Assembly (NCBI GenBank): GCA_003531115.1
Contig: DQHT01000111.1
Span: 1 to 48,033, forward strand
DNA: 48,033 bases
Origin: Bacteroidota bacterium
GTDB lineage: Bacteria > Bacteroidota > Bacteroidia > UBA8524
Reading direction: 5' to 3'
The first letter of the stretch is position 1. The number at the start of each line of letters is the position of its first letter. The position numbers and the translations under genes are program-made. The notes beneath the pieces are model-generated. The model was given only the letters and a program-made list of their open reading frames with translations. It did not search any database and was not told where the DNA came from. Shown in pieces: positions 32,985 through 41,246 of this stretch.

Positions 32985-34421
32985 TTATTTTACCGTTGAA
33001 ATTTTAATGGCGTTGGTTCTTGATTTTTCATGGATGGGCATGCTCGCTGTGTGAACAACAATATCATCCCGGCTTACAAAATTATTTTCCCGGAGTATGT
33101 CGATCACATCATTAAAGGTTTCATCGGTCGAGGAATATTTGTCATAAAAAAAGCCCCGAACGCTCCAAACCAGATTCAGCGTGTTTAATAGCGGAAGGTT
33201 ATTGGTAAAAATGAAGAGGTTCGCTTTTGGCCGGAAGCTGGCAATTTTATATCCGGTATAACCCGAACGGGTCATCGAAACGATGGCCTTGGCGTTGAGG
33301 TGGGCCGACATCCTGACAGCAGTAAAGCACACCTCATCCGACAAAAAGGTATCCGATCCTTCGCCCGGTCTTTGTCCCCTATTGTACACATCGCCCCTCG
33401 ATTCCACATTACGGATGATCCGCTCCATCGCCTGAACCACCAGTAAGGGATAGGCCCCAACCGAGGTTTCAGCGCTGAGCATAACGGCATCGGCACCGTC
33501 AAGCACCGCATTTGCAACGTCGTTGGCTTCGGCGCGCGTAGGAGTGGGATTTTGGATCATGCTCTCCATCATTTGGGTGGCGATGATAACCGGCTTGCTT
33601 GCCGCAATACATTTTTTTACAATTTCTTTCTGGATGATCGGCACCTCTTCCATAGGTAACTCAACGCCAAGATCCCCCCTGGCTACCATGATGCCGTCTG
33701 TTTCGGCTATAATGGAATCAATGTTTTTTATGGCTTCAGGCTTTTCTATTTTGGCAATGATCCGGGCATTTGAACCATGATCACTGATCAATTTCCTCAG
33801 CATCTGTATGTCTTCCCGTTTCCTGACAAAAGAAAGCCCGACCCATTCCACCTCATTTTGAAGGGCAAATTCAAGGTCGAAGAGATCCTTTTCTGTCAGG
33901 GCTGCAGTACTGAGCGACGAGTTAGGGAGGTTAAAACCTTTTTTAGACGACAGGATGCCACCGTGAATAATTCTGGCTTTTACGGTATGGGCATCAACAA
34001 TTTCTTCAAAAACCAATTCAAGTTTTCCATCATCAAGTAAAACACGTTCCCCCGGCTTAACGTCCTGGGCCAATTTTTCATAGCTGACAAAAATACGCTC
34101 CTGAGTACCCACACATTCCTGTGAGCTGAGCATAATAGTATGTCCGTCGACCAGTTCAATGGCATTGTTTTCCACCATCCCTATACGGAGTTTAGGGCCC
34201 TGAAGGTCAAACAGGATACATATATTGGAACGTAATTCAGCATTAATGCGTTTTACATTCTCAATAACGAGGAGATGATCCTCGTGGCTGCCGTGCGAAC
34301 CATTTATCCGGCACACATCTACACCGGCATATATGATCTCTTTCAGGTTTTCGTATGAAGATGTGGCAGGGCCAATGGTGGCCACAATTTTGGTTTTGTT
34401 AAAATTCGTTTTGTAACTCAC
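32985..34421 (-). CDS. pyk: Pyruvate kinase
   Basis: 478 aa, GTG start overlapping the stop of the upstream gene (GTGA). Barrel motifs: TKIVATIGPATSS at 10-22, CRINGSHG (R and N of the active site), LFDLQGPKLRIG, IIAKIEKPEAI (catalytic Lys), VARGDLGVELP, and ATQMMESMIQNPTPTRAE; the C-terminal domain ends in TNAIKISTVK. It makes pyruvate and ATP from phosphoenolpyruvate. It follows the IPExxxVDY gene, an order known from other Bacteroidota. Confidence 0.94.
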   Translation of the reverse strand: MSYKTNFNKTKIVATIGPATSSYENLKEIIYAGVDVCRINGSHGSHEDHLLVIENVKRINAELRSNICILFDLQGPKLRIGMVENNAIELVDGHTIMLSSQECVGTQERIFVSYEKLAQDVKPGERVLLDDGKLELVFEEIVDAHTVKARIIHGGILSSKKGFNLPNSSLSTAALTEKDLFDLEFALQNEVEWVGLSFVRKREDIQMLRKLISDHGSNARIIAKIEKPEAIKNIDSIIAETDGIMVARGDLGVELPMEEVPIIQKEIVKKCIAASKPVIIATQMMESMIQNPTPTRAEANDVANAVLDGADAVMLSAETSVGAYPLLVVQAMERIIRNVESRGDVYNRGQRPGEGSDTFLSDEVCFTAVRMSAHLNAKAIVSMTRSGYTGYKIASFRPKANLFIFTNNLPLLNTLNLVWSVRGFFYDKYSSTDETFNDVIDILRENNFVSRDDIVVHTASMPIHEKSRTNAIKISTVK

Positions 34422-34840
34422 AAGACTAAATTTGCTTTTGATTTAAGTTGTTCGGGTTTAACATCAAAATAGTGAACGATTCCGGGGATCTCCTTTATGG
34501 AATTGAGAATAGCCAGATAATCGGTCCGCTCAAAATCGCCTTCCAATTTTAAATAATAATCCACCATTTTTTGTTCGCTTACCAGAAACCCATTCCCTGA
34601 TTTGTTCCCAAAAAGGGTCCAACGTTGGTAGGTTTCGTCTTCATTCAGGTTAAAAAACACCTGAAAAAAACTTTCCGGTGCTCCGCGCTTCGAATTAAGC
34701 ACCAATTCTTCACCTCTGCGTAAAGGAATCCTGAATTTTTTCTCCAGCCACCAGCAAAGGGTATGAGCCGGTAAGGCACTGACAATGGCGATCAGTTTAA
34801 AATCGTAGTCGGGTTCGAATGCAAGGAGAGTCTTTTTCAC
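34418..34840 (-). CDS. IPExxxVDY family protein
   Basis: 140 aa with the start at GTG 34840. The reading frame is open further upstream, but that part is antisense to acpP and not protein-like. The family blocks are AFEPDYDFKLIAIVSALPAHTLCWWLEKKF at the start (here cited as DYDFKLIAIVS and CWWLEKKF), a middle Phe-rich strand, FGNKSGNGFLVSEQKMVDYYL and a C-terminal IKEIPGIVHYFDV. The name-giving motif is VSE-QKM-VDY here instead of IPE-xxx-VDY. Function unknown; divergent from acpP and coupled to pyk. Confidence 0.78.
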   Translation of the reverse strand: MKKTLLAFEPDYDFKLIAIVSALPAHTLCWWLEKKFRIPLRRGEELVLNSKRGAPESFFQVFFNLNEDETYQRWTLFGNKSGNGFLVSEQKMVDYYLKLEGDFERTDYLAILNSIKEIPGIVHYFDVKPEQLKSKANLVL

Positions 34841-34948
34841 TGCGCTGTTCTTAACGCAGGTGCAAGTTAGGTGAATCGCAGCGAAAACTTTTTGTTTGCG
34901 ATTTAAGCGTAAAAGTTTGTTATTTGCACCCAATAAAAAACCGAAGAA

Positions 34949-35185
34949 ATGTCTGATATTGCATCTAGAGTAAAGTCCATCATCATCGATAAACTCGGTG
35001 TTGAAGAAAGCGAAGTAACCCAGGAAGCTAGCTTCACCAATGATTTGGGAGCTGACTCGTTGGACACCGTTGAACTGATTATGGAATTCGAAAAGGAATT
35101 TAACATCGCTATTCCTGATGACCAAGCTGAGAAAATCGGCACTGTTGGTCAGGCAGTTTCTTATATCGAACAAAACGCTAAGTAA
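34949..35185 (+). CDS. acpP: Acyl carrier protein
   Basis: 78 aa, acidic, with the phosphopantetheine serine S37 in [12 protein letters not shown]. It carries growing acyl chains in fatty-acid synthesis. fabF follows after 13 nt, and rnc and purH follow in turn. The divergent IPExxxVDY gene is 108 bp away. The spacer contains overlapping TTTG words but no clean promoter match. Confidence 0.97.
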   Translation: MSDIASRVKSIIIDKLGVEESEVTQEASFTNDLGADSLDTVELIMEFEKEFNIAIPDDQAEKIGTVGQAVSYIEQNAK

Positions 35186-35198
35186 TTAAGATTCCTGT

Positions 35199-36449
35199 AT
35201 GCAACTTAAAAGAGTTGTTGTTACTGGTTTAGGTGCGCTTACACCAATAGGGAACACTGTTTCAGAATACTGGAACGGCCTCTCTAATGGTGTAAGCGGC
35301 GCCAATCTTATTACCAAGTTCGATGCGAGCAAGTTCCGAACAAAGTTTGCCTGTGAGGTAAAGAATTTTGATCCGCTTGACTTCATAGATAAGAAGGAAG
35401 CGCGCAAAATGGACCCATACACCCAATACGCCGTTGTAGTGGCGGATGAGGCTGTAGCTGATTCAGGTATAAATGGAGAAGGAATTGACCAAAACCGCGT
35501 TGGTGTGATCTGGGGCTCGGGCATCGGAGGCTTGCGAAGTTTCCTCGATGAGGCCATTGAATTTGCCAGAGGTGACGGTACTCCACGTTTTAATCCATTC
35601 TTTATTCCCAAAATGATCTCGGATATAGCCGGTGGCCATATTTCGATCAAATACGGATTCAGAGGACCTAATTTCACAACCGTTTCGGCTTGTGCATCAT
35701 CCAATAACGCAATTGTCGACGCTTTCAATTATATCCGTTTAGGAATGGCTACGGCCTTCGTAACCGGCGGCTCTGAAGCTTGTGTGAATGAGGCTGCCAT
35801 GGGCGGTTTCAATGCCATGAAAGCTTTATCCGAACGAAACGACGACTTTGCCACGGCTTCACGCCCCTTTGATCTGGGCCGCGATGGATTTGTGCTTGGA
35901 GAAGGAGCCGCCGCATTGGTTTTGGAAGAATATGAACATGCTAAAGCCAGGGGAGCAAAGATTTATGCTGAACTGGTTGGAGGCGGATTATCGGCTGATG
36001 CTTACCATATTACCGCACCCCATCCCGACGGACTGGGTGCTACCATGGTTATGCAAAATGCCTTGAAAGACGCCAACATGAACCCGGAGGAGATTGACTA
36101 CGTGAATGTTCACGGTACTTCAACCCCACTTGGCGACATTAGCGAGTCTAAAGCTATTTTGTCGGTATTCGGGCAGCATGCCTACAACCTGAACATCAGC
36201 TCAACCAAATCCATGACAGGGCACCTTTTGGGAGCTGCAGGAGCGGTAGAGGCACTTGCGGGGATATTGGCCATCAAACACCAGATGATCCCTCCAACCA
36301 TCAATCACTTTACAGATGATCCGGAATTCGATCCGAAACTTAATTTCACCTTTAACAAAGCCCAGAATAGGGAAGTGAAGGCAGTATTAAGCAACACATT
36401 CGGCTTCGGCGGCCATAACGTATCTGTAATTTTCAAAAAAATCGATTAA
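35199..36449 (+). CDS. fabF: Beta-ketoacyl-ACP synthase II
   Basis: 416 aa. RVVVTGLGALTPIGN at the start, nucleophile C165 in TVSACASSNN, H305 in VNVHGTSTPLGD and H342 in SMTGHLLGAAG, ending with NTFGFGGHNVSVIF. It condenses acyl-ACP with malonyl-ACP in the elongation cycle. It is 13 nt from acpP and 11 nt from rnc, so the three genes form one transcript. Confidence 0.97.
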   Translation: MQLKRVVVTGLGALTPIGNTVSEYWNGLSNGVSGANLITKFDASKFRTKFACEVKNFDPLDFIDKKEARKMDPYTQYAVVVADEAVADSGINGEGIDQNRVGVIWGSGIGGLRSFLDEAIEFARGDGTPRFNPFFIPKMISDIAGGHISIKYGFRGPNFTTVSACASSNNAIVDAFNYIRLGMATAFVTGGSEACVNEAAMGGFNAMKALSERNDDFATASRPFDLGRDGFVLGEGAAALVLEEYEHAKARGAKIYAELVGGGLSADAYHITAPHPDGLGATMVMQNALKDANMNPEEIDYVNVHGTSTPLGDISESKAILSVFGQHAYNLNISSTKSMTGHLLGAAGAVEALAGILAIKHQMIPPTINHFTDDPEFDPKLNFTFNKAQNREVKAVLSNTFGFGGHNVSVIFKKID

Positions 36450-36460
36450 GCGCCAAAAGC

Positions 36461-37213
36461 TTGAGATCCGCTATCCTGAATCGGCTTTTTGGAAGAAACA
36501 GGAAATCTACTAACCCCAAACTAAAAAACTTGTCCCAATTATTGGGATTCCGTCCGGGGAATTTTGCGCTATATGAACAAGCCTTTCGGCACAATTCATA
36601 TGTGAACCAAAAGTTTCCTGATGAAGAGGGGGTATTGAGCAATGAACGGCTCGAATACCTTGGCGATGCCGTACTCGACCTGGTTGTGGCTGAGGTGCTT
36701 TTTTTGTCCTACCCGAATAAAGGCGAGGGATTTTTGACCGAAACCCGGGCTAAAATTGTTAGCCGGGCTATGTTGGGAGATCTGGCCGTTAAGATGGGGT
36801 TGGATGAAATGATCCAATATGGAAAAGGACTTGGAAACAATAAGCAGGTAATGCGTTCCCTGAGTGGAAATGCCCTGGAGGCCTTACTCGGCGCGATTTA
36901 TCTGGATAAAGGATATTCCTTTACCCGGGATTATATTCTGAAACGCGTTCTGAAGAACTATCTGGATATACACGAACTCGCTCTGTTGGAGGTAAATTTT
37001 AAAAGCCGGCTTATCGAGTGGTCGCAAAAAATGAAAAAGGAGATCCAGTTCGATCTGGCTGAGGAAAAAATTAAAGGACGCTCAAAAATTTATGTCATGA
37101 GCGTGAAAATTGATGGCCTCGAATTGGGAAGAGGGGAAGAATTTTCAAAGAAAAAAGCGGAGCAGGAAGCGGCACGGATTGCGTGCATTCACTTGCAAAT
37201 AATAACATCATGA
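36461..37213 (+). CDS. rnc: Ribonuclease III
   Basis: 250 aa, TTG start at 36461. RNase III signature NERLEYLGDAVL at 61-72, GNALEALLGAIYLDKG with the second set of acidic metal ligands, and a C-terminal double-stranded RNA-binding domain (SRLIEWSQKM ... GEEFSKKKAEQEAARIAC). It processes rRNA and other structured RNA. The gene follows fabF and its TGA overlaps the ATG of purH by 4 nt. Confidence 0.95.
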   Translation: MRSAILNRLFGRNRKSTNPKLKNLSQLLGFRPGNFALYEQAFRHNSYVNQKFPDEEGVLSNERLEYLGDAVLDLVVAEVLFLSYPNKGEGFLTETRAKIVSRAMLGDLAVKMGLDEMIQYGKGLGNNKQVMRSLSGNALEALLGAIYLDKGYSFTRDYILKRVLKNYLDIHELALLEVNFKSRLIEWSQKMKKEIQFDLAEEKIKGRSKIYVMSVKIDGLELGRGEEFSKKKAEQEAARIACIHLQIITS

Positions 37214-38712
37214 ACGAAAAACTAATCAAGTCTGCACTAATCTCGGTTTTCTATAAAGATGGTCTTGATGAAATTGCCCTTGAACTCAACAAACAGGGCG
37301 TTAGCATTTATTCTACCGGAGGTACCCAGGCACATCTGGAAAAATTAGGTATTCCCTGTATTGCGGTCGAAACCGTTACCGGCTATCCTTCCATACTCGG
37401 GGGCCGGGTAAAAACCCTGCATCCTTCTATTTTTGGAGGGATATTGGGAAGAAGATACGTCGAAAGCGACCTGGCTGAAATGAAGGAATTTAAGATCCCG
37501 GAGATCGATCTGGTTATTGTAGATCTCTATCCTTTCGAAGAGACCCTGAAAAATACCAGCGAAGAAGCATCCATCATTGAAAAAATTGACATAGGCGGCC
37601 CGTCTATGATCCGGGCAGCAGCAAAAAACTTCCGTGACCTGACTGTACTGGCTGATAAAAATGAATACCCCGCCCTATTGGCCTTGTTGCAGGCACAAAA
37701 CGGAAATACCACCCTTGAACAACGCAGAATGTTTGCTGCAAGAGCTTTTGAAGTGGTGATGAATTATGATATAGCTATCAATAACTACTTTAATGGCGAT
37801 GTTTATCATCCGCTGCGCGACAAACGCAGCCTGCGTTATGGTGAAAATCCCCACCAGGCTTCAGATTTTTATGGCGATACAAAGGAACTTTTTGATCAGT
37901 TAAACGGCAAGGAGCTTTCTTACAATAACCTGGTAGATGTAGATGCTGCCATGCAACTGATGGCTGAATTCAGCGACCCGTGTTTTGCCATCATCAAACA
38001 TACCAATGTATGCGGAGTTGCTCTGGGAGCGAGTATTAAATCCAGTTGGGATGCAGCCCTGGCCGGAGATCCGGAATCGGCTTTCGGCGGAGTTCTTATC
38101 ACGAACGGACGCATCGATATGGCCACTGCACAAGCCATTAATGAGATCTTTTTTGAAGTGCTGATCGCCCCGGATTATGAAGAATCGGCTTTTGAATTGC
38201 TCAAAACGAAAAAGAACCGGATCCTGCTAAAACAAAATGCGCCCATCCGGCAAGGATTGAACTACAGATCCATGCTAAACGGCACGCTCGTTCAGCAAAG
38301 CGATTTGGGAAATTTCATAGTATGGAAAGAAGAAGGCGCCCTGCAGTCTTCTCCGGCTCAAAAGGACGATATGGAATTTGCCAACCTGATCTGTAAACAT
38401 TTGAAATCAAATGCGATCGTTTTGGTGAAAAACAAACAATTGGTAGGGAAAGGATGCGGACAAACAAGCAGAATCGACGCTTTACGTCAGGCCATTGAAA
38501 AAGCCAGACAATTCAATTTTGACCTGGAAGGGGCTGTAATGGCTTCTGATGCCTTCTTCCCCTTCGATGATTGTGTTAAACTTGGGCATGCAGAAGGAAT
38601 TGCAGGTTTTATTCAGCCCGGCGGATCAATTCGCGATCAGGATTCCATCGATTATTGCAAACAAAACGGCCTGGTGATGGTTATCACCGGCCAACGGCAT
38701 TTTAAACATTAG
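37210..38712 (+). CDS. purH: Bifunctional AICAR transformylase / IMP cyclohydrolase
   Basis: 500 aa from ATG 37210, which overlaps the rnc stop; an in-frame GTG nine codons earlier is unlikely. N-terminal cyclohydrolase (MGS-like: SALISVFYKDGLDEIA, STGGTQAHLEKLGI, GGRVKTLHPSIFGGIL), then the transformylase part (RSLRYGENPHQAS, CFAIIKHTNVCG, SDAFFPFDDCV, FIQPGGSIRDQD). It performs the last two steps of IMP synthesis. It is the last gene of acpP-fabF-rnc-purH, or the first before the mre cluster, 145 bp away. Confidence 0.95.
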   Translation: MNEKLIKSALISVFYKDGLDEIALELNKQGVSIYSTGGTQAHLEKLGIPCIAVETVTGYPSILGGRVKTLHPSIFGGILGRRYVESDLAEMKEFKIPEIDLVIVDLYPFEETLKNTSEEASIIEKIDIGGPSMIRAAAKNFRDLTVLADKNEYPALLALLQAQNGNTTLEQRRMFAARAFEVVMNYDIAINNYFNGDVYHPLRDKRSLRYGENPHQASDFYGDTKELFDQLNGKELSYNNLVDVDAAMQLMAEFSDPCFAIIKHTNVCGVALGASIKSSWDAALAGDPESAFGGVLITNGRIDMATAQAINEIFFEVLIAPDYEESAFELLKTKKNRILLKQNAPIRQGLNYRSMLNGTLVQQSDLGNFIVWKEEGALQSSPAQKDDMEFANLICKHLKSNAIVLVKNKQLVGKGCGQTSRIDALRQAIEKARQFNFDLEGAVMASDAFFPFDDCVKLGHAEGIAGFIQPGGSIRDQDSIDYCKQNGLVMVITGQRHFKH

Positions 38713-38857
38713 GTCATTCATAATACCCATATTGTTGCGGTTAAGGAGAATTCCTTTGAAATCCTGAAAAAAAATGAAGGAGCAATGGAATTAGTCTGTA
38801 AACTATTGGTATTTTGCGGAAAATAAGGTAGAAGTCAACAATTTTGGCGAACGGATA

Positions 38858-39880
38858 ATGGGAATTTTCAATTTTTTAGTGCAAGAGCTGGCAATCGACC
38901 TGGGTACTGCCAATACCCTCATCATCCATAAGGATAAAGTAGTGGTGGATCAACCCTCCATTATTGCCATCAACCGGACAACCAATCAGGTTATTGCCAT
39001 TGGTCATCAGGCCATGCAGATGCATGGAAAAGTGCATGAAGATATCAAAACCATTCGCCCCCTGAAAGATGGGGTAATTGCTGATTTTAACGCAGCTGAA
39101 CAAATGATCCGTGGCATGATCCGTATGATCAATCCGGGTAAACGTTTGTTTTCTCCTCAATTGCGCATGGTTATTTGTATCCCTTCCGGCATCACCGAGG
39201 TGGAAAAAAGGGCTGTACGCGACTCGGCTGAAAGAGCGGGTTCAAAAGAAGTATACCTGATCCACGAACCGATGGCAGCAGCGATCGGTATTGGTATCGA
39301 TGTGAGTGAGCCAATGGGGAATATGATCATCGACATCGGTGGTGGTACAACAGAAATTGCCGTTATTGCCCTTGGTGGTATTGTATGCGATGAATCAATA
39401 CGCGTGGCCGGAGATGAGTTTACCCTGGATATTCTGGAATACATGCGCCGCCAACATAATCTCCTGATCGGTGAACGTTCGGCTGAACGAATTAAGATCG
39501 AAGTGGGTGCTGCCCTGCCTGAATTGGATAGCCCGCCCGAAGATTATGCCGTAAACGGACGTGACCTGATGACGGGTATTCCGAAACAGATCACCGTTTC
39601 TTATTCCGAAATTGCCCTTGCCCTGGATAAATCCATCTCCAAAATCGAAGAAGCGATCTTGCGCGCCCTGGAGCTGACACCCCCCGAACTTTCTGCGGAT
39701 ATTTACCAAACCGGCTTGTACCTCACCGGTGGTGGTGCCTTACTCCGCGGATTGGATAAACGGATTTCTGCCAAAACGAAATTACCGGTTTATGTAGCCG
39801 ACGATCCACTGAGAGCAGTAGTTCGCGGTACCGGAATTGCGTTGAAGAATATCCATAATTTCAAATTCCTGATGACATGA
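38858..39880 (+). CDS. mreB: Rod-shape-determining protein MreB
   Basis: 340 aa actin-like ATPase. Phosphate-1 motif IDLGTANTLI at 14-23, GVIADFNAAEQMIR, the connect and phosphate-2 motif IDIGGGTTEIAVI, and LTGGGALLRGLD for the adenosine site. It forms filaments at the inner membrane that guide wall elongation. It heads mreB-mreC-mreD-mrdA-rodA. The 145-bp spacer upstream holds no clean promoter match; CAATTTTG at 38839-38846 is one mismatch from the -7 consensus. Confidence 0.97.
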   Translation: MGIFNFLVQELAIDLGTANTLIIHKDKVVVDQPSIIAINRTTNQVIAIGHQAMQMHGKVHEDIKTIRPLKDGVIADFNAAEQMIRGMIRMINPGKRLFSPQLRMVICIPSGITEVEKRAVRDSAERAGSKEVYLIHEPMAAAIGIGIDVSEPMGNMIIDIGGGTTEIAVIALGGIVCDESIRVAGDEFTLDILEYMRRQHNLLIGERSAERIKIEVGAALPELDSPPEDYAVNGRDLMTGIPKQITVSYSEIALALDKSISKIEEAILRALELTPPELSADIYQTGLYLTGGGALLRGLDKRISAKTKLPVYVADDPLRAVVRGTGIALKNIHNFKFLMT

Positions 39881-39892
39881 GAGTGATGGCGC

Positions 39893-40738
39893 ATGCATAA
39901 CCTATTCTTATTTATACAGCGCTTTTATGTTTTCTTTTTTTTCCTTCTCCTTACGTCCTTTTCTCTGTTTATTCTTATCAGCAATAACCTGTATCAGCGT
40001 TCGGCTTTTATCAATACGTCGAATGCGGTAACAGGAGAATTGTATACTCTGGTGAGCGAGGTGAGAAATTATTTTCACCTGAAAACGGAAAATGAGGCCT
40101 TGCTGCTCGAAAATGCCGAACTCAAATCGCGGATGCGGGATGCTTACTACGTTGACACCGTTACCTCCATTTCTGTAAACGACAGCATATACAAACAGCG
40201 CTACCAGTACATCGATGCCCAGGTTATCAATAATTCTGTTGACAAAAAATACAATTACATTACCCTGAACCGCGGCCGTATACACGGTGTCCAAAAAAAT
40301 GACGGGGTCATATGTGATCAGGGAGTTGTTGGAGTGGTGGTAAAGGTTTCCGATCGCTTTTGTACGGTAATGAGCCTCCTCAACAGAAAAACGAATATTC
40401 CTCCAAAAGTTGATACCCTCATGTATTTTGGCTCGGTAAAATGGGATGGAAATTCTTTTTCCTATGCGCAACTTACAGATATCAACCGTTTTGCGCCTGT
40501 GAAAGTCGGGCAAATGGTTTATACCTCCGGCTATTCCGAGCATTATCCTGAAAATATAAAGATCGGACAGATCGAATCGGTTAACCTGAAAGACGGGAGC
40601 AATTTTTATGATATCGAAATAAAACTCTCAACAGATTTTACCAGCCTGCACTCTGTTTTTATTGTACAAAACTTGTTCAAGGCCGAAGTTCATGCCCTCG
40701 AAGAGGAAACCAGAAAGGAGGACGACCGGAATGATTAA
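39893..40738 (+). CDS. mreC: Rod-shape-determining protein MreC
   Basis: 281 aa. N-terminal TM helix (about 10-30), a coiled coil (about 60-85, LKTENEALLLENAELKSRM), then the MreC beta domains with YNYITLNRGRIHGVQKNDGVI and GVVGVVVKVSDRFCTVMSLLN. It is periplasmic and activates PBP2. It starts 12 nt after mreB and overlaps mreD by 8 nt. Confidence 0.93.
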   Translation: MHNLFLFIQRFYVFFFFLLLTSFSLFILISNNLYQRSAFINTSNAVTGELYTLVSEVRNYFHLKTENEALLLENAELKSRMRDAYYVDTVTSISVNDSIYKQRYQYIDAQVINNSVDKKYNYITLNRGRIHGVQKNDGVICDQGVVGVVVKVSDRFCTVMSLLNRKTNIPPKVDTLMYFGSVKWDGNSFSYAQLTDINRFAPVKVGQMVYTSGYSEHYPENIKIGQIESVNLKDGSNFYDIEIKLSTDFTSLHSVFIVQNLFKAEVHALEEETRKEDDRND

Positions 40739-41246
40739 TTACATTCAAAAGGTACTCGTCTTCATCTTCTTATTGCTCCTGCAGGTTTTTATTGTGGGTA
40801 AACTCAATATCAACCCGCTTATCCAGCCCAATATTCTTCTGCTGTTTTTTCTTACCCTGCCTGTCGATCTGAAACCGGTGCCTACCTTATTGATCGGATT
40901 TACCGGAGGACTTTTGCTCGACATGTTTAACAATTCAGCAGGATTTAACAGTACAGCACTGCTGATCATGAGCTATGCACGAATTTATTACGTGCGATCC
41001 TTCGCAAGGATCGACATTTTGGAGTCGGGCATTGAGCCCGGACTGAGCACAATAGGCTACCGCTGGTTTATCATATATGCGGCAGTTATGGTGAGTATTT
41101 ACCATTTGGTTTATGCTTTTATTGAAAGTTTTAGCTTCCGCTATATCCCTGAGAATATCCTGTCGGCCCTGTTGAGCGGGGCTGTTTCTCTGGCCTTGAT
41201 CGTATTGTTTCAGATTTTGTTTTATCGCACCAGATCCAAACAATAA
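40731..41246 (+). CDS. mreD: Rod-shape-determining protein MreD
   Basis: 171 aa from ATG 40731. Five to six TM helices starting IQKVLVFIFLLLLQVFIVG, with NINPLIQPNILLLFFLTLP and FTGGLLLDMFNNSAGFNST as in the Bacteroidota MreD family. AGGAGG at 40716-40721 precedes the start by 9 nt; the longer frame from 40662 lies inside mreC and is rejected. It is the membrane partner of MreC. The stop overlaps the mrdA start by 1 nt (TAATG). Confidence 0.88.
   Translation: MINYIQKVLVFIFLLLLQVFIVGKLNINPLIQPNILLLFFLTLPVDLKPVPTLLIGFTGGLLLDMFNNSAGFNSTALLIMSYARIYYVRSFARIDILESGIEPGLSTIGYRWFIIYAAVMVSIYHLVYAFIESFSFRYIPENILSALLSGAVSLALIVLFQILFYRTRSKQ

Noticed and set aside
34841..35173. Upstream extension of the IPExxxVDY gene antisense to acpP
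   Set aside because: acpP is certain on the other strand and the extension does not match the family.
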